A stretch of DNA of 64,000 nucleotides from Desulfonatronospira thiodismutans ASO3-1 (GTDB lineage Bacteria; Desulfobacterota; Desulfovibrionia; Desulfovibrionales; Desulfonatronovibrionaceae). The position numbers and the translations under genes were made by a program. The stretch lies in contig NZ_ACJN02000001.1 of assembly GCF_000174435.1 (NCBI RefSeq), positions 795,658 through 859,657 on the forward strand, given 5' to 3'. The stretch's first letter is position 1, and each line of letters starts with the position of its first letter. Below are positions 1 through 9,136 of this stretch, piece by piece. The notes beneath the pieces were generated by a model, which worked only from the letters and a program-made list of their open reading frames with translations, did no database searches and was not told the DNA's origin.

Positions 1-1
1 A

Positions 2-121
2 GTTATGGTGGCCATTGCCCTGCAGCACCAGATCCCCATTACCTTTATCGGTCTGGGTGAAAAAATGGAAGACCTCCGGCCTTTTGAGCCGGAGAGTTTC
101 GCCAGGGCTTTGCTGGGTTGA
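2..121 (+). CDS. ftsY: FtsY C-terminus (partial, runs in from the left edge)
   Basis: The first 39 codons are the 3' end of a gene that begins outside the window. They read ...VAIALQHQIPITFIGLGE, then EDLRPFEPESFARALLG and a TGA stop. The IPxxFIGxGE and DLRPFxPxxF signatures are those of the C-terminal end of the SRP receptor GTPase FtsY; the SRP protein Ffh instead continues into an M domain. FtsY docks the signal recognition particle-ribosome complex at the SecYEG translocon. No terminator hairpin is visible in the 119 bases that follow. Confidence 0.8.
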   Translation, partial: VMVAIALQHQIPITFIGLGEKMEDLRPFEPESFARALLG

Positions 122-240
122 CACTCAAAACAGGTTTTTCACTGATACCACAAAGAAAGAATAAAAATCCTTGACATTGCTGATTTAAGATTTCAAATAA
201 AGGTGCTGTCAGCAAACCAGAAACCAACAGGATGAATACC

Positions 241-825
241 ATGGCTAAAAACAAGAAGCACAAGATTCTAAGTACTGCTACCCAACTCTTCGCAAATCAG
301 GGTTTTGACAACACCACAACCTTGCAGATAGCCAAGGAGGCAGGAGTTACCGAGCCCCTGCTCTACTATCACTTCAAGGGCAAGGAAGAAATATTCACCG
401 AAATCATCCGGTCCATCTTTCAGGATTACGAAAAAATGCTGGAAGAACTTCCCAGGGAGACCGAAACTGAGTTCGAGAAGATTAATAATCTGATCAGGCT
501 ACATATCCACATGGCTGAAAACAGACCCAACGAAGGGCGTCTCATCCTGGCCAACTGCCCCAGCAAGCTTAAAAACGAAAGTCATACCTGTCAGAAAATT
601 GTCGACCGGCAGCAGGAAATCATAGTCGATTATTTGAGGGAATGCCTGGAAAAAGGCAATGCCAGCGGAGAATTCGACGCCCAGCCCGTGGATCACCTGG
701 TGGTGGTAATGCTCTGCCTGATTAACGGCATACTTCGCAAGAAGCTTCTGGGTAAAAAGGAAAAAATATCTTACGAATACACGGCAATAGACTTCTGCCG
801 CAAGGCAATCGTCAAGCACTCTTAA
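241..825 (+). CDS. TetR/AcrR family transcriptional regulator
   Basis: A 194-residue one-component regulator. The N-terminal 60 residues form the TetR DNA-binding domain: KILSTATQLFANQGFDNTTT, then the helix-turn-helix IAKEAGVTEPLLYYHFKGKEE. The C-terminal helical part would bind an unknown ligand. An ATG lies three codons upstream at 232, but AGGA at 230-233 is correctly spaced only for the ATG at 241. The gene stands alone: ftsY ends upstream and the next gene, convergent, is 380 bp away. The ligand and target genes cannot be read from the sequence; many single TetR proteins control their own promoter or a distant efflux gene. Confidence 0.88.
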   Translation: MAKNKKHKILSTATQLFANQGFDNTTTLQIAKEAGVTEPLLYYHFKGKEEIFTEIIRSIFQDYEKMLEELPRETETEFEKINNLIRLHIHMAENRPNEGRLILANCPSKLKNESHTCQKIVDRQQEIIVDYLRECLEKGNASGEFDAQPVDHLVVVMLCLINGILRKKLLGKKEKISYEYTAIDFCRKAIVKHS

Positions 826-1003
826 ATTTCTCCACAAACCCCAGTCACAAAAAAGGCACCACGCTGATAAGTATGGATCAAGGCAGGGCTTCGACTTCTG
901 GCACCAGCACCTTTTCAGTGTGGGAATAAGCGTTTTTTATTCCGGGCCTCGAGCATGACCCGGTATAATCTTCAAGCAAACCTAGTATAGCCTGGGCAGA
1001 CAC

Positions 1004-1153
1004 GTATCTGTTTAGCGCTGTTAAGGAAAGCAGGGGACAGGCACTCCGGGACCCACTTGAGCCTCATTTTGTGCTAAAATGACTCGATTTCTGGGACAAG
1101 TGGGTCCCGGAAGAGCCAGTCCCCATGCCACATGCAAAGCGCTAAACAGATAC
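1004..1153. mobile_element. MITE, 150 bp, 16-bp terminal inverted repeats, 8-bp target duplication
   Basis: Perfect 16-bp inverted repeats end the element: GTATCTGTTTAGCGCT at 1004-1019 and its complement at 1138-1153. The octamer GCAGACAC directly flanks both sides (996-1003 and 1154-1161), as expected for a target-site duplication. There is no coding capacity. Inside is a second inverted pair, GGGGACAGGCACT near 1029 and AGAGCCAGTCCCC near 1113, with GGGACCCACTTG against CAAGTGGGTCCC further in. The same inner pair occurs inside the unrelated MITE at 19097-19240. The rest of the 826-1204 gap shows no gene. Confidence 0.85.
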
Positions 1154-1204
1154 GCAGACACAATGTCTGCCCTTTAAAAAACCAAACCGTCCGGTGGCCT
1201 CGAC

Positions 1205-1852
1205 CTAAAGTCCAAGCTTTTTCATAAACTCCTCAGGGCTTTCATTGTTGTCGCTGTCACTGGATGAAGACTCCTCACCCTGGCTGGAGACAGATACGTT
1301 GTCTGGTGCCTTATAAATAAACTCCACCTTTTCCAGGGTAATCTCCAGGTAGAAGAACTTCTGCCCTTCTGTCTTGAATTCCACCCTGCGATACTGCGGC
1401 CTTTCAAGATCAGCCTCCAGGGTGAGCTTCATGGCCTGGTTCAGGGCCACCATCTTGGGTTGGGTCTGGTTAACCCCTACCCCCACATTGGCCTTGAGCA
1501 TCTGCCGGAACTTGCCCACGCACTGATTCATAAGCTCGCCCATGGCATCGGCCACCTCATTGGAGGTGTGATGCTTGGCCAGGTCTTCCTCGGGCATGCC
1601 CATATTCAGATTGTACTTTGTATAGATCTCCAGGGCGGCATCAGCAGAAAAATTCATGGCCACCAGCCCGGCAAAACCGCCTTCAAACAGCACAAAGCAG
1701 CCTATTTCCGGCCGCAGACAGGTCTTGTTGGTCCTTATGAAGGTTGAGGAATAGTGCAGGGAAGTACCAGTGGTTGCATCCAGGGTGGATTTGATGGCTT
1801 CACATAGAATGGTCAGAATCTCGTCCGTACTTTTTACCTGTTGCTTGGGCAT
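1205..1852 (-). CDS. DUF3334 family protein (CheX/CheC-like)
   Basis: A 215-residue protein that I match to the DUF3334 family, common in Desulfovibrio-type and Vibrio-type bacteria. Residues 95-120 (HHTSNEVADAMGELMNQCVG) resemble the helix of CheC/CheX-type phosphatases, where an E-x2-N pair attacks the CheY phosphoryl group. Whether the catalytic residues are conserved here is unclear. The tail is low-complexity and acidic (SSQGEESSSSDSDNNESPEE) and ends in EEFMKKLGL, which may be a docking peptide. No signal peptide or membrane segment is seen. It is convergent with the TetR gene and divergent from fdhA. A role in chemotaxis or motility is inference only. Confidence 0.7.
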   Translation of the reverse strand: MPKQQVKSTDEILTILCEAIKSTLDATTGTSLHYSSTFIRTNKTCLRPEIGCFVLFEGGFAGLVAMNFSADAALEIYTKYNLNMGMPEEDLAKHHTSNEVADAMGELMNQCVGKFRQMLKANVGVGVNQTQPKMVALNQAMKLTLEADLERPQYRRVEFKTEGQKFFYLEITLEKVEFIYKAPDNVSVSSQGEESSSSDSDNNESPEEFMKKLGL

Positions 1853-2258
1853 AACATGACTCCGTTCATGATTTGAAAAGGATTGATTATGTGTGTCTTT
1901 CCCCGGCCCGGGGATAATTATCTGGAAAAACCAGAAGTTATTATAGCATCAGGTGTCCGGAGATGCAAAAAATAAAAAGCCCAAAGATCAGCTGGTTACA
2001 ACAGTCAGGCTAAATATTTTATACTTCCTGCCTGTCCCGCCCCAGCAAGTGCGGGATAGCCAGGTCTTTCGATTTTTTGCAGTCTCGTCATGAATGGAAA
2101 GCCCGCAATCCGCACAAGGGGTTTTTATGTTCACTCATCGACTTTTAAATGCTCGTCAAAGATGATACCTGATAAAGGAAATCTGGTGAATTGCTCGTGA
2201 ATTGCTCGTAAACCGTAAGCAGATTTTTTTTGCTGTCATCTTAGCCAAGGACGATTTC
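1853..2258. other. Intergenic region between the DUF3334 gene and fdhA
   Basis: This 406-bp divergent gap must hold both promoters, but I cannot place a convincing -35/-10 pair. It has a short hairpin with CCCGC at 2036-2040 and GCGGG at 2051-2055, and two near-identical copies of GAATTGCTCGT in tandem at about 2187-2208, just ahead of fdhA. No gene is supported. Confidence 0.5.
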
Positions 2259-4955
2259 ATGCCATCCGGGAACACTTTTCAGATAAACGGTCAAGACCTG
2301 CCTTTTCAGGAGGGCATGACCATATTGGATGCTGCCCGGATGCACAATATATTTATTCCCACCATGTGCCACCTGCCCGGGGCACCGCCCACCGGTGCCT
2401 GTCGACTGTGCGTAGTAGAGGTCCAGGGGGCGCGCAACCTGGCTGCATCCTGTGTTACCCCGGCCCAGAGGGATATGCAGATCAACACCGAATCCCCCAG
2501 GGTGGTCAACTCCAGGCGGCTTAACCTGCAGCTGCTCCTGGCCATGGGTGAGCACGACTGCCTGCTCTGTCCCTCTTCCGGTCAGTGCGTTCTGCAGGAC
2601 CTGGCTTACCGCTATCAGATAAATCCCAAGAGATTTACCCCGCGGGGAGTCCTGCACCGCACTGAAGCGGTCAACCCCTTTATACTCAGAGACTTCAGCA
2701 AATGTGTTCTTTGCGGGCGCTGTGTGCAGGCCTGCTGCGACATTCAGGTCAACAACGCCATCAGCCATGCCTACCGGGGAATAAAGAGCAAGATAGCAGC
2801 AGCCGGAGACAGGCCCCTCAAGGAATCCGACTGCGTGTTCTGCGGAGAGTGCATGCAGGCCTGTCCTGTGGGCTCCATAATTCCTGTAGATTCCCGGCAG
2901 AGTCCCAGGATCTGGGAGACGCACAAGGTTAAAACCACCTGCGGCTATTGCGGTGTGGGGTGCCAGATGTACCTGCATCACAGAGACGGCGTACTGTACC
3001 GGGTGGAGGGAGACATCCAGAGCCCGCCCAACTACGGCAGTCTGTGCGTCAAAGGCAGGTTCGGGTTCGGCTTTGTCAATTCCAGCAGCCGCCTGCAGAC
3101 GCCTCTGATCCGGGAAAACGGAAATCTTCGCCCGACCGGATGGGAGGAAGCCCTGGACCTGGTACATGAGCGCCTGGAAAATATCCGTATGTCTCATGGA
3201 CCGGATGCACTGGGACTGTTCGCCTCGGCCCGCACCACCAACGAAGACAGCTACGTGGCCCAGAAATTCGCCCGGGCCGTCCTGGGCACCAACAATATAG
3301 ATCATTGTGCGCGGCTCTGACACTCACCCACTGTGGCCGGTCTGGCCAGGGTATTCGGCAGCGGGGCCATGACCAACAGCATAAACGATATAGAACAGGC
3401 CGGTGTCCTGCTGGTTACCGGATCCAACACCACCGAGACTCACCCTGTCCTGGCCGCGGCCATAAAGCGGGCTGTAAAGCACCGCGGTGCAAAGCTCATA
3501 GTGGCTGACCCCAGGCGCATCAGGCTTACGCAGTTTGCTCACATCTGGCTCAGGCAGAATCCCGGCACCGACACAGCCTGGATAAACAGTATGCTGCACG
3601 CAATCATAAACGAAGACCTTCTGGACCATGAATTCGTGGACAACCACACCAGCGGACTTGACCGGCTCCGGGAACACGTGAGCAAATACACACCGGAGTA
3701 TGCAGCCGGGATTACCGGCATCCCTCCGGAGGACCTGATAAAGGCCGCCAGGATGTATGCCCGGGCCCCGGCAGCGTCCATACTTTACACCATGGGCATT
3801 ACCCAGCATACAAGCGGTACCGGCAATGTAATGGCCCTGGCTGATCTGGCCATGCTCTGCGGCAACCTGGGCATCCCTGGAGGCGGCGTAAATCCCCTGC
3901 GGGGGCAGAATAATGTTCAGGGAGCCTGTGACATGGGAGCCCTGCCCGACGTCTACAGCGGCTATCAGAAAGTGGAGGTCCCGGAAAACCGTGAAAAAAT
4001 GGCCCGGGCCTGGAATGTTAAAAGCCTGCCGGATAAACCCGGGATGAAACTGACCGGAATGCTTGCAGGTTCAGGGGAAAATGCCGTAAAGGCCCTGTAC
4101 GTCATCGGAGAAAACCCTGCTCTATCCGATCCTGATGCCCAGCACACCCGAAAGGCCCTGCAAGACCTTGAATTCCTGGTGGTGCAGGATATTTTTCTTA
4201 CCGAGACCGCTTCCATGGCCGACGTGGTTCTGCCGGCATGTTCCTTTGCCGAAAAAGACGGTACTTTTACCAATACCGAAAGAAGGGTACAGCGCGTCAG
4301 AAAGGCCATAGAGCCTGTGGGGCATTCCAGGCCGGACTGGATGATAATCCAGGATCTAGCTTCCAGGTTCGGCTTTTTTATGCACTACCAGTCACCACAG
4401 GATATCATGCAGGAAATTGCCTCGGTTACGCCTTCTTATGCCGGAATCAACTACTCAAGGCTGGAAAAAAAAGGGCTGCAATGGCCCTGTCCCCATCAGG
4501 ATCACCCCGGTACTCCCATCCTGCACAGCCAGGGATTCGCCGCAGGCAGGGCCGGATTTCAGTGCGTGGAATATACACCGCCCGAGGAGACAATTGATGA
4601 GGCTTTTCCCTTGTGGCTAACTACCGGGCGCAGCCTTTATCATTATCATACCGGCAGCATGACCCGCAAAATCCGCGGCCTGAACGCCCTGGAGCGGGAA
4701 TGCTGTCTGGAAGTATCCCCGCAGGATGCACATAAGGCCGGACTTAAAGACCATGACCGGGTCTCGGTGCGCTCCCGCAGGGGGGAGATCACCACCAGGG
4801 TGCGCATATCCAGCGCGGCGGTGCCAGGTGCTGTGTTTATTCCCTTTCATTTCGCCGAAGCCGCGGCCAACGTGCTGACCAACCCCGCCCTGGACCCCGT
4901 GGCCGGGGTGCCGGAATACAAGGTCTGTGCAGTACGCATTGGAATTGTGGATTGA
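2259..4955 (+). CDS. fdhA: Formate dehydrogenase catalytic subunit, selenoprotein (Sec354)
   Basis: An 898-residue molybdo/tungsto-enzyme that oxidises formate to CO2. The in-frame TGA at 3318-3320 is read as selenocysteine 354: the context NNIDHCARL-U-HSPTVAGL is the active-site motif of formate dehydrogenases (compare CCARVUHGPSVAGL in E. coli FdhF), including the catalytic His after Sec. Domains in order: NuoG-like [2Fe-2S] ferredoxin (CRLC near residue 50), His-Cys [4Fe-4S] motif (HDCLLCPSSGQC), two ferredoxin clusters (CVLCGRCVQAC, CVFCGECMQAC), the [4Fe-4S] of the molybdopterin domain (CGYCGVGC, residue 227), then the MGD-binding C-terminus (LWLTTGRSLYHYH). The NuoG-type N-terminus marks the soluble NAD(P)-linked class. 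ATG 2259 is chosen because AAGGA lies 7 bp upstream; a TTG at 2202 would be possible. No Tat signal is seen, so it is cytoplasmic. NuoE/F-like partners lie downstream. Confidence 0.95.
3318..3348 (+). promoter_or_regulatory. SECIS element of fdhA
   Basis: Directly after the Sec codon a hairpin forms: TGGCC at 3334-3338, loop GGTCT at 3339-3343, GGCCA at 3344-3348. The loop begins 19 nt after the TGA. Both the GGUCU loop and this spacing match the E. coli fdhF SECIS element as I remember it, where G and U of the loop contact SelB. The element lies in coding sequence, as usual in bacteria. Confidence 0.85.
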
Positions 4956-4986
4956 TGAATAAGTAAGGAAGTGGTCATTTAGAACG

Positions 4987-5555
4987 AACCACCCCCGACC
5001 CCTCCTTAACCAAGGAGGGGAGTAGTCCGTGCTGAAAACTTAATTTTGATGCATAGAAACCACGAACCAGGAAATGGGAACCAGGAACCAAAAAAAGGTA
5101 AATGAGCATTTAGAACGAACCACCCCCGACCCCTCCTTAGCCAAGGAGGGGAGTAGTCCGTGCCGTTGCTCATGTTTTTTTCAAACTGGCACAAATATTG
5201 TCTCAGCTATCAGAATTCATGGATTGAGGTGTCAATCCAAGGAGTCTTAAATAACAGAGCTGAAATTGTAGATATAAAAAAATTAAGAACTGACACATGG
5301 GGACTGTGAATACTGTTAGTATTACCAGCACGGTGCAGCTCCCCTCCTTAACCAAGGATGGGCCGGGGGTAACCATTCAGGGGGCAGATGCCGGCCAGGG
5401 GACAGTCCCCGCGACACTTTAACTGCACAACTGAAAAGTACAGACGCGAAATTTTATGAAGCTGCATAATCATTACTTAGCGGGGACAGTCCCCCGGCCT
5501 TGTGCCATCAGCCACCACCGAGGTCCCTCTGAATGGTTACGGCCGGGGGTGGTTG
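4987..5555. repeat. Inverted-repeat element flanking the fdhA-nuoE gap
   Basis: A 46-bp unit beginning AACCACCCCCGACCCCTCC, containing the palindrome CCTCCTTAACCAAGGAGG and ending CCGTGC, occurs at 4987-5032 and 5118-5163. Each is preceded by CATTTAGAACG, so this is also a direct duplication. An inverted copy lies at 5328-5368 and resumes at 5541-5555, split by the MITE at 5369-5540. Between the copies (5164-5327) is AT-rich DNA without a gene. The same arrangement, one forward and one inverted copy about 230 bp apart, recurs at 8003-8323, so the two arrays bracket the nuoE-nuoF pair. Confidence 0.8.
5369..5540. mobile_element. IS66-like MITE, 172 bp, 8-bp target duplication
   Basis: The element begins GTAACCATTCAGGGGG and ends CTGAATGGTTAC, and is flanked by GGCCGGGG on both sides (5361-5368 and 5541-5548). 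It is inserted inside a copy of the local 46-bp repeat, whose uninterrupted form is at 8278-8323; the empty site confirms the insertion. GTAA termini and 8-bp duplications are hallmarks of the IS66 family, so an IS66-type transposase is the likely driver. Internally, GGGGACAGTCCCC occurs at 5398-5410 and 5482-5494. Confidence 0.88.
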
Positions 5556-5597
5556 TATGAGATCCCTTCATTAAAAAAAGGATACAGGCTGAAAGAT

Positions 5598-6119
5598 ATG
5601 CAGGAATATATTACACACACTGACAGTTCAGATTATTTCAGGCCGATGCACAGTGATATCACTCCCGATATGTGGCAGGACATTGACCGGATAATCCAGG
5701 AGAGCTTAGACATACCCGGGGCGGTGACCCAGGTCCTGCGCCGGTGCCAGGACCTGGTGGGCTACCTGCCTGTGGAACTTCTGGATTACATCGCACGCGG
5801 CATGAATATTCCAGCCAGTGAAGTCTTCGGGGTGGCCTCTTTTTATTCCCTTTTTTCCCTGAAGCCCAGGGGCAGAAATATAATCCGGGTATGCACAGGT
5901 ACCGCCTGCCACGTCAAGGGAGCGGACCTGGTCATGCGCAGGCTCAAGCAGACCTATCACCTGGATGACGGCTCCACCACCCCGGACCGCAGATTCACCC
6001 TGGAATCGGTGCGCTGCATGGGTGCCTGCGGACTGGCCCCGGCCATGACCATAAACCAGACCGCCCACGGCCACATCACTCCGGACCAGGCCCTGAAACT
6101 GCTGCAGGAGTATTACTGA
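5598..6119 (+). CDS. NuoE-like [2Fe-2S] subunit of NAD-linked formate dehydrogenase
   Basis: A 173-residue thioredoxin-fold [2Fe-2S] protein of the NuoE/HndA family that carries electrons between the NuoF-like flavin subunit and partner clusters. Cluster ligands are in CTGTACHVKGA and VRCMGACGLAP; the N-terminal helical part (VLRRCQDLVGYLP, FYSLFSLKPRGRNII) is typical. The reading frame stays open to 5502, but that extension is MITE and repeat sequence, so I take the ATG at 5598. Its ribosome site is weak (AAGGAT about 15 bp upstream). The gene ends 2 bp before nuoF-like and 640 bp after fdhA. NuoE+NuoF beside a NuoG-headed FdhA points to a soluble formate:NAD(P)+ oxidoreductase; electron bifurcation with ferredoxin is possible but unproven. 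Confidence 0.88.
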   Translation: MQEYITHTDSSDYFRPMHSDITPDMWQDIDRIIQESLDIPGAVTQVLRRCQDLVGYLPVELLDYIARGMNIPASEVFGVASFYSLFSLKPRGRNIIRVCTGTACHVKGADLVMRRLKQTYHLDDGSTTPDRRFTLESVRCMGACGLAPAMTINQTAHGHITPDQALKLLQEYY

Positions 6120-6121
6120 TT

Positions 6122-7969
6122 ATGCCGGGGATCAACCTGCAGGACCTGCAGAACATCAGGGAGGCCAACCGTCACAGGGTGGAATTTACCCGCAAGACGT
6201 GCCTCATGCTCTGCGGGGGCACCGGATGCCGGTCTACAGGCAGTCTGGAAATCAAGGAAGCCCTGCTGGAAGAACTCAACACCCGGGGATTACAGGACAC
6301 TGTGGATGTTGTGGAGACTGGCTGCAACGGCTTCTGTGCCCGGGGCCCCATTCTGGTTGTCCAGCCGCATGACATATTCTACCAAATGCTTACCCTGCAG
6401 GACATCCCGGAGCTTGTCCAGGAGCAGCTGGTAAACAACACCCCCCTGCAGCGCCTGCAGTACAAAGATCCGGACTCAAAACAAATCCTGCCCCGCCAGC
6501 AGGACATCCCCTTCTTCGCGCACCAGCTTCCCTGGGTGCTACGCAACAAGGGAATAATCGACCCTGAATCCATTGACCAGTATATTGCCAGGGACGGATA
6601 CTTTGCTGCTGCCAGGGCTTTAACGGAAATGGCTCCAGAGGACATTCTGCAGGAGATGCAGAAATCCGGCCTGCGGGGCCGGGGTGGAGCCGGATTTCCG
6701 GTGCACTTGAAGTGGAAGTTCGCCTATAGAGAGACAAGCGGGGTTAAGTATGTCCTCTGCAATGCCGACGAAGGCGATCCCGGGGCCTTCATGGACCGCA
6801 GCATCCTGGAAGCCAACCCCCACTCGGTACTGGAAGGCATGCTCATCGCCGCCCGGACCATAAATGCAGATCAGGGTTTTATCTATTGCCGCACCGAGTA
6901 CCCTCTGGCCCTGGAACGGGTTCAGATCGCCATAGACCGCGCCCGGGAATACGGGCTTCTGGGGTCTGACATTCTGGGCAGCGGATTCGGGTTTGACCTG
7001 GAAATATACCAGGGTGCCGGGGCCTTTGTCTGCGGTGAGGAAACGGCCCTCATGCGCTCCATTGAGGGCGGCCGGGGCATGCCCCGCCCCAGACCCCCCT
7101 TTCCGGCCCAGAAGGGCCTATGGGACCGGCCAACAGTGCTCAACAATGTGGAGACCCTGGCCAATGTGCCGCTGATAATCCAGGCCGGCGGCGACTGGTA
7201 TGCCGGGGTGGGTACCAGGCACAGCAAGGGCACCAAAGTGTTCGCCCTGTCCGGGGACGTGCGCAATATCGGGCTGGTGGAAGTGCCTATGGGCACTTCC
7301 CTGCGAAGCATAATATACGACATCGGGGGCGGCATTCCGGGCAAGCGGGAGTTCAAGGCGGTGCAGCTGGGAGGGCCGTCAGGGGGGTGCGTGCCTGCGG
7401 AGTACCTGGATCTTCCCGTGGATTACGAGGCCATCAGCCGGGCCGGGGCCATCATGGGGTCCGGGGGCATGATAGTCATGGATCAGCGTACCTGCATGGT
7501 GGATATGGCCAGGTTCTTCATGGACTTCGTACAGGAGGAGTCCTGCGGCAAATGCACCCCCTGCCGGGAAGGCACCATGCGCATCTTGGAGATACTGGAC
7601 CGCATCCGCGCCGGGGAAGGAGTCATTCAGGATCTGTGGGAACTCGAAGACCTTTCGGCCACCATCCGGGACAGTTCGCTTTGCGGTCTGGGCCAGACCG
7701 CACCCAACCCGGTGCTCTCCACCCTGAAATACTTCCCCAAGGAATACGAAGACCACATCAGGAACAAGAAATGCCCGGCCAGAAAATGCATAGCTCTGGT
7801 AAAATTCAGGGTAAATCCCGACAAGTGTACTTCCTGCGGACTATGCCATAAAAACTGTCCTTCCGGAGCGGTACGATGGAAAAAGAAACAGCCCGCAGAA
7901 ATAGATCCTCAAAAATGTATCAAATGCATGCTCTGCCTGGACAAATGCATGTTCGACGCCATCGATTGA
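6122..7969 (+). CDS. NuoF-like FMN/NAD(H)-binding subunit of formate dehydrogenase
   Basis: A 615-residue NuoF/HndC-type diaphorase. Residues 1-120 are a thioredoxin-like [2Fe-2S] domain (CLMLCGGTGC and ETGCNGFCARGP). The FMN/NADH core follows, with GRGGAGFPVHLKW and NADEGDPGAFMDR near residues 190-225, and the [4Fe-4S] motif ESCGKCTPCREGT near 475. The C-terminus adds two ferredoxin clusters (CTSCGLCHKNCPSGA, CIKCMLCLDKCMFDA), absent from complex I NuoF but normal in NAD(P)-linked hydrogenases and formate dehydrogenases. It starts 2 bp after the nuoE-like stop and is surely co-transcribed. It would pass formate electrons from FdhA to NAD(P)+ in the cytoplasm. The extra clusters make ferredoxin coupling conceivable. 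Confidence 0.92.
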   Translation: MPGINLQDLQNIREANRHRVEFTRKTCLMLCGGTGCRSTGSLEIKEALLEELNTRGLQDTVDVVETGCNGFCARGPILVVQPHDIFYQMLTLQDIPELVQEQLVNNTPLQRLQYKDPDSKQILPRQQDIPFFAHQLPWVLRNKGIIDPESIDQYIARDGYFAAARALTEMAPEDILQEMQKSGLRGRGGAGFPVHLKWKFAYRETSGVKYVLCNADEGDPGAFMDRSILEANPHSVLEGMLIAARTINADQGFIYCRTEYPLALERVQIAIDRAREYGLLGSDILGSGFGFDLEIYQGAGAFVCGEETALMRSIEGGRGMPRPRPPFPAQKGLWDRPTVLNNVETLANVPLIIQAGGDWYAGVGTRHSKGTKVFALSGDVRNIGLVEVPMGTSLRSIIYDIGGGIPGKREFKAVQLGGPSGGCVPAEYLDLPVDYEAISRAGAIMGSGGMIVMDQRTCMVDMARFFMDFVQEESCGKCTPCREGTMRILEILDRIRAGEGVIQDLWELEDLSATIRDSSLCGLGQTAPNPVLSTLKYFPKEYEDHIRNKKCPARKCIALVKFRVNPDKCTSCGLCHKNCPSGAVRWKKKQPAEIDPQKCIKCMLCLDKCMFDAID

Positions 7970-8002
7970 ATGGACAGGGGTAATGAAAGGATCTTGATAT
8001 CT

Positions 8003-8323
8003 AACCACCCCCAACCCCTCCTTATCCAAGGAGGGGAGTAGACCGTGCTCTGCTCAAATATATTGCAGGCTTACAGAGCAATAAAATTTAAAATCTATTC
8101 CACGAAGTTTTTTATCGCTCCCACGCTCTGCGTGGGAGCGTAGCCCGACCGCTCCTGCGGTCATCGTGGACGCTGAGCGTCCAGGGAATGTTCCCACGCA
8201 GAGCGTGGGAACAATAAGACAAATATAACACTTATATCGTGACAGATCCTTAATCTGTACTCCTGATTAAATTACAGGCACGGTGCAGCTCCCCTCCTTG
8301 TCAAGGAGGGGCCGGGGGTGGTT
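8003..8323. repeat. Second inverted-repeat array, with hairpins inside
   Basis: A forward copy of the 46-bp AACCACCCCC...CCGTGC unit lies at 8003-8048 and an inverted copy at 8278-8323. Between them are strong hairpins: a 25-bp palindrome at 8116-8140 (CGCTCCCACG against CGTGGGAGCG) and a 23-bp one at 8190-8212 (GTTCCCACGC against GCGTGGGAAC). This TTCCCACGC palindrome type is widespread between genes of environmental proteobacteria. The gap 7970-8422 has no gene; the hairpins could end transcription of the formate dehydrogenase operon. Confidence 0.75.
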
Positions 8324-8422
8324 GTGCAAAATAACTTCATTTACGTACATAGCTGCCTGGTACCTGTTTGTTCCAGCATGGAACAGTCACCGTAAGTCAT
8401 ACATATGAACAGGTGAGCACAG

Positions 8423-9097
8423 CTAAAAATACCCCATGCTGCGCAGCATATCCAGGTTTTCCTCCTTTTCCCTGTCCCGCCCGGAACGTTCATTCATATG
8501 CGTGCCCTTGACCGTACAAGGCTTGCAGCCCAGGGACCTGTATCCAGCATCGTATAAAGAGCAGTAAGGCAGTCCTTTGAGCATGATATAGGACCAGATA
8601 TCCATTTCCGTCCAGTGTGCTATAGGATTAACCTGATAATAATCCAGATCATTTTTTTCCTGCACATCCGGTGTATTTTCCCGGGAGGGATGCTCATCCC
8701 TGCGGATGCCGGTCAACAAAACTCTGACTCCGTGCTCTCTGACTGCTTCCTGCAGGGGACTGACCTTGAGCCTACGGCAGCACTCCACTTTTGACAGTTC
8801 CTGCAAATCCTGCATGGCACTGGAATCCGGACCCGCCACCGTTAACTCCAGGCCCCATTCCCAGGCCATTTCGTCTCTGAATTCCAGAACCTCAGGAAAT
8901 TTATACCCTGTATCCAGGTTCAAAGCCCGCACCTGCACCCCAGGACCCCTTTCCTGCAAAAAAATCATCCATTGATGCAGCATCACTGTGGAATCCTTGC
9001 CCCCAGTCCAGGCGGCAAAAATATTTCCAGCAGGGCTTAAACCAAGTGCCTGCTCAAAAATCTTTCTTGTCAAACTTATCTTTTCTTGTAAATTCAT
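8423..9097 (-). CDS. Phosphoadenosine phosphosulfate reductase family protein (PP-loop)
   Basis: A 224-residue protein of the CysH/CysD PP-loop fold. The N-type ATP pyrophosphatase P-loop appears as FAAWTGGKDSTVMLHQW near residue 28. Then come LNLDTGYKFPEVLEFRDE, the paired Cys of KVECCRRLKV, RRDEHPSRE and a C-terminal GCKPCT. A CC plus CxxC set resembles the [4Fe-4S] site of assimilatory APS/PAPS reductases, while the general shape also matches sulfurtransferases and unassigned family members. It may reduce activated sulfate or thiolate another substrate. It is divergent from the permease gene at 9137, with only 39 bp between. Confidence 0.75.
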   Translation of the reverse strand: MNLQEKISLTRKIFEQALGLSPAGNIFAAWTGGKDSTVMLHQWMIFLQERGPGVQVRALNLDTGYKFPEVLEFRDEMAWEWGLELTVAGPDSSAMQDLQELSKVECCRRLKVSPLQEAVREHGVRVLLTGIRRDEHPSRENTPDVQEKNDLDYYQVNPIAHWTEMDIWSYIMLKGLPYCSLYDAGYRSLGCKPCTVKGTHMNERSGRDREKEENLDMLRSMGYF

Positions 9098-9136
9098 GAC
9101 TCAACTAATGCTGTTAAAATTTAAAACGGGAGGATC

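Noticed and set aside
3318-3320. fdhA as a pseudogene broken by a nonsense codon
   Set aside because: The TGA falls exactly at the catalytic Sec position, with a SECIS hairpin at the canonical distance and intact sequence on both sides.
2241-3323. 360-codon open frame on the minus strand opposite fdhA
   Set aside because: It is the antisense shadow of a conserved selenoprotein gene; no ribosome site, no domain motifs, and the plus-strand motifs fix the coding strand.
5188-5204. Sigma-54 type site TGGCAC-N5-TTGT
   Set aside because: The invariant -12 GC is GT, it is about 400 bp from the next gene and lies between repeat copies.
5502-5597. Upstream extension of the nuoE-like gene
   Set aside because: The 32 extra codons are MITE and repeat sequence and do not resemble NuoE proteins.
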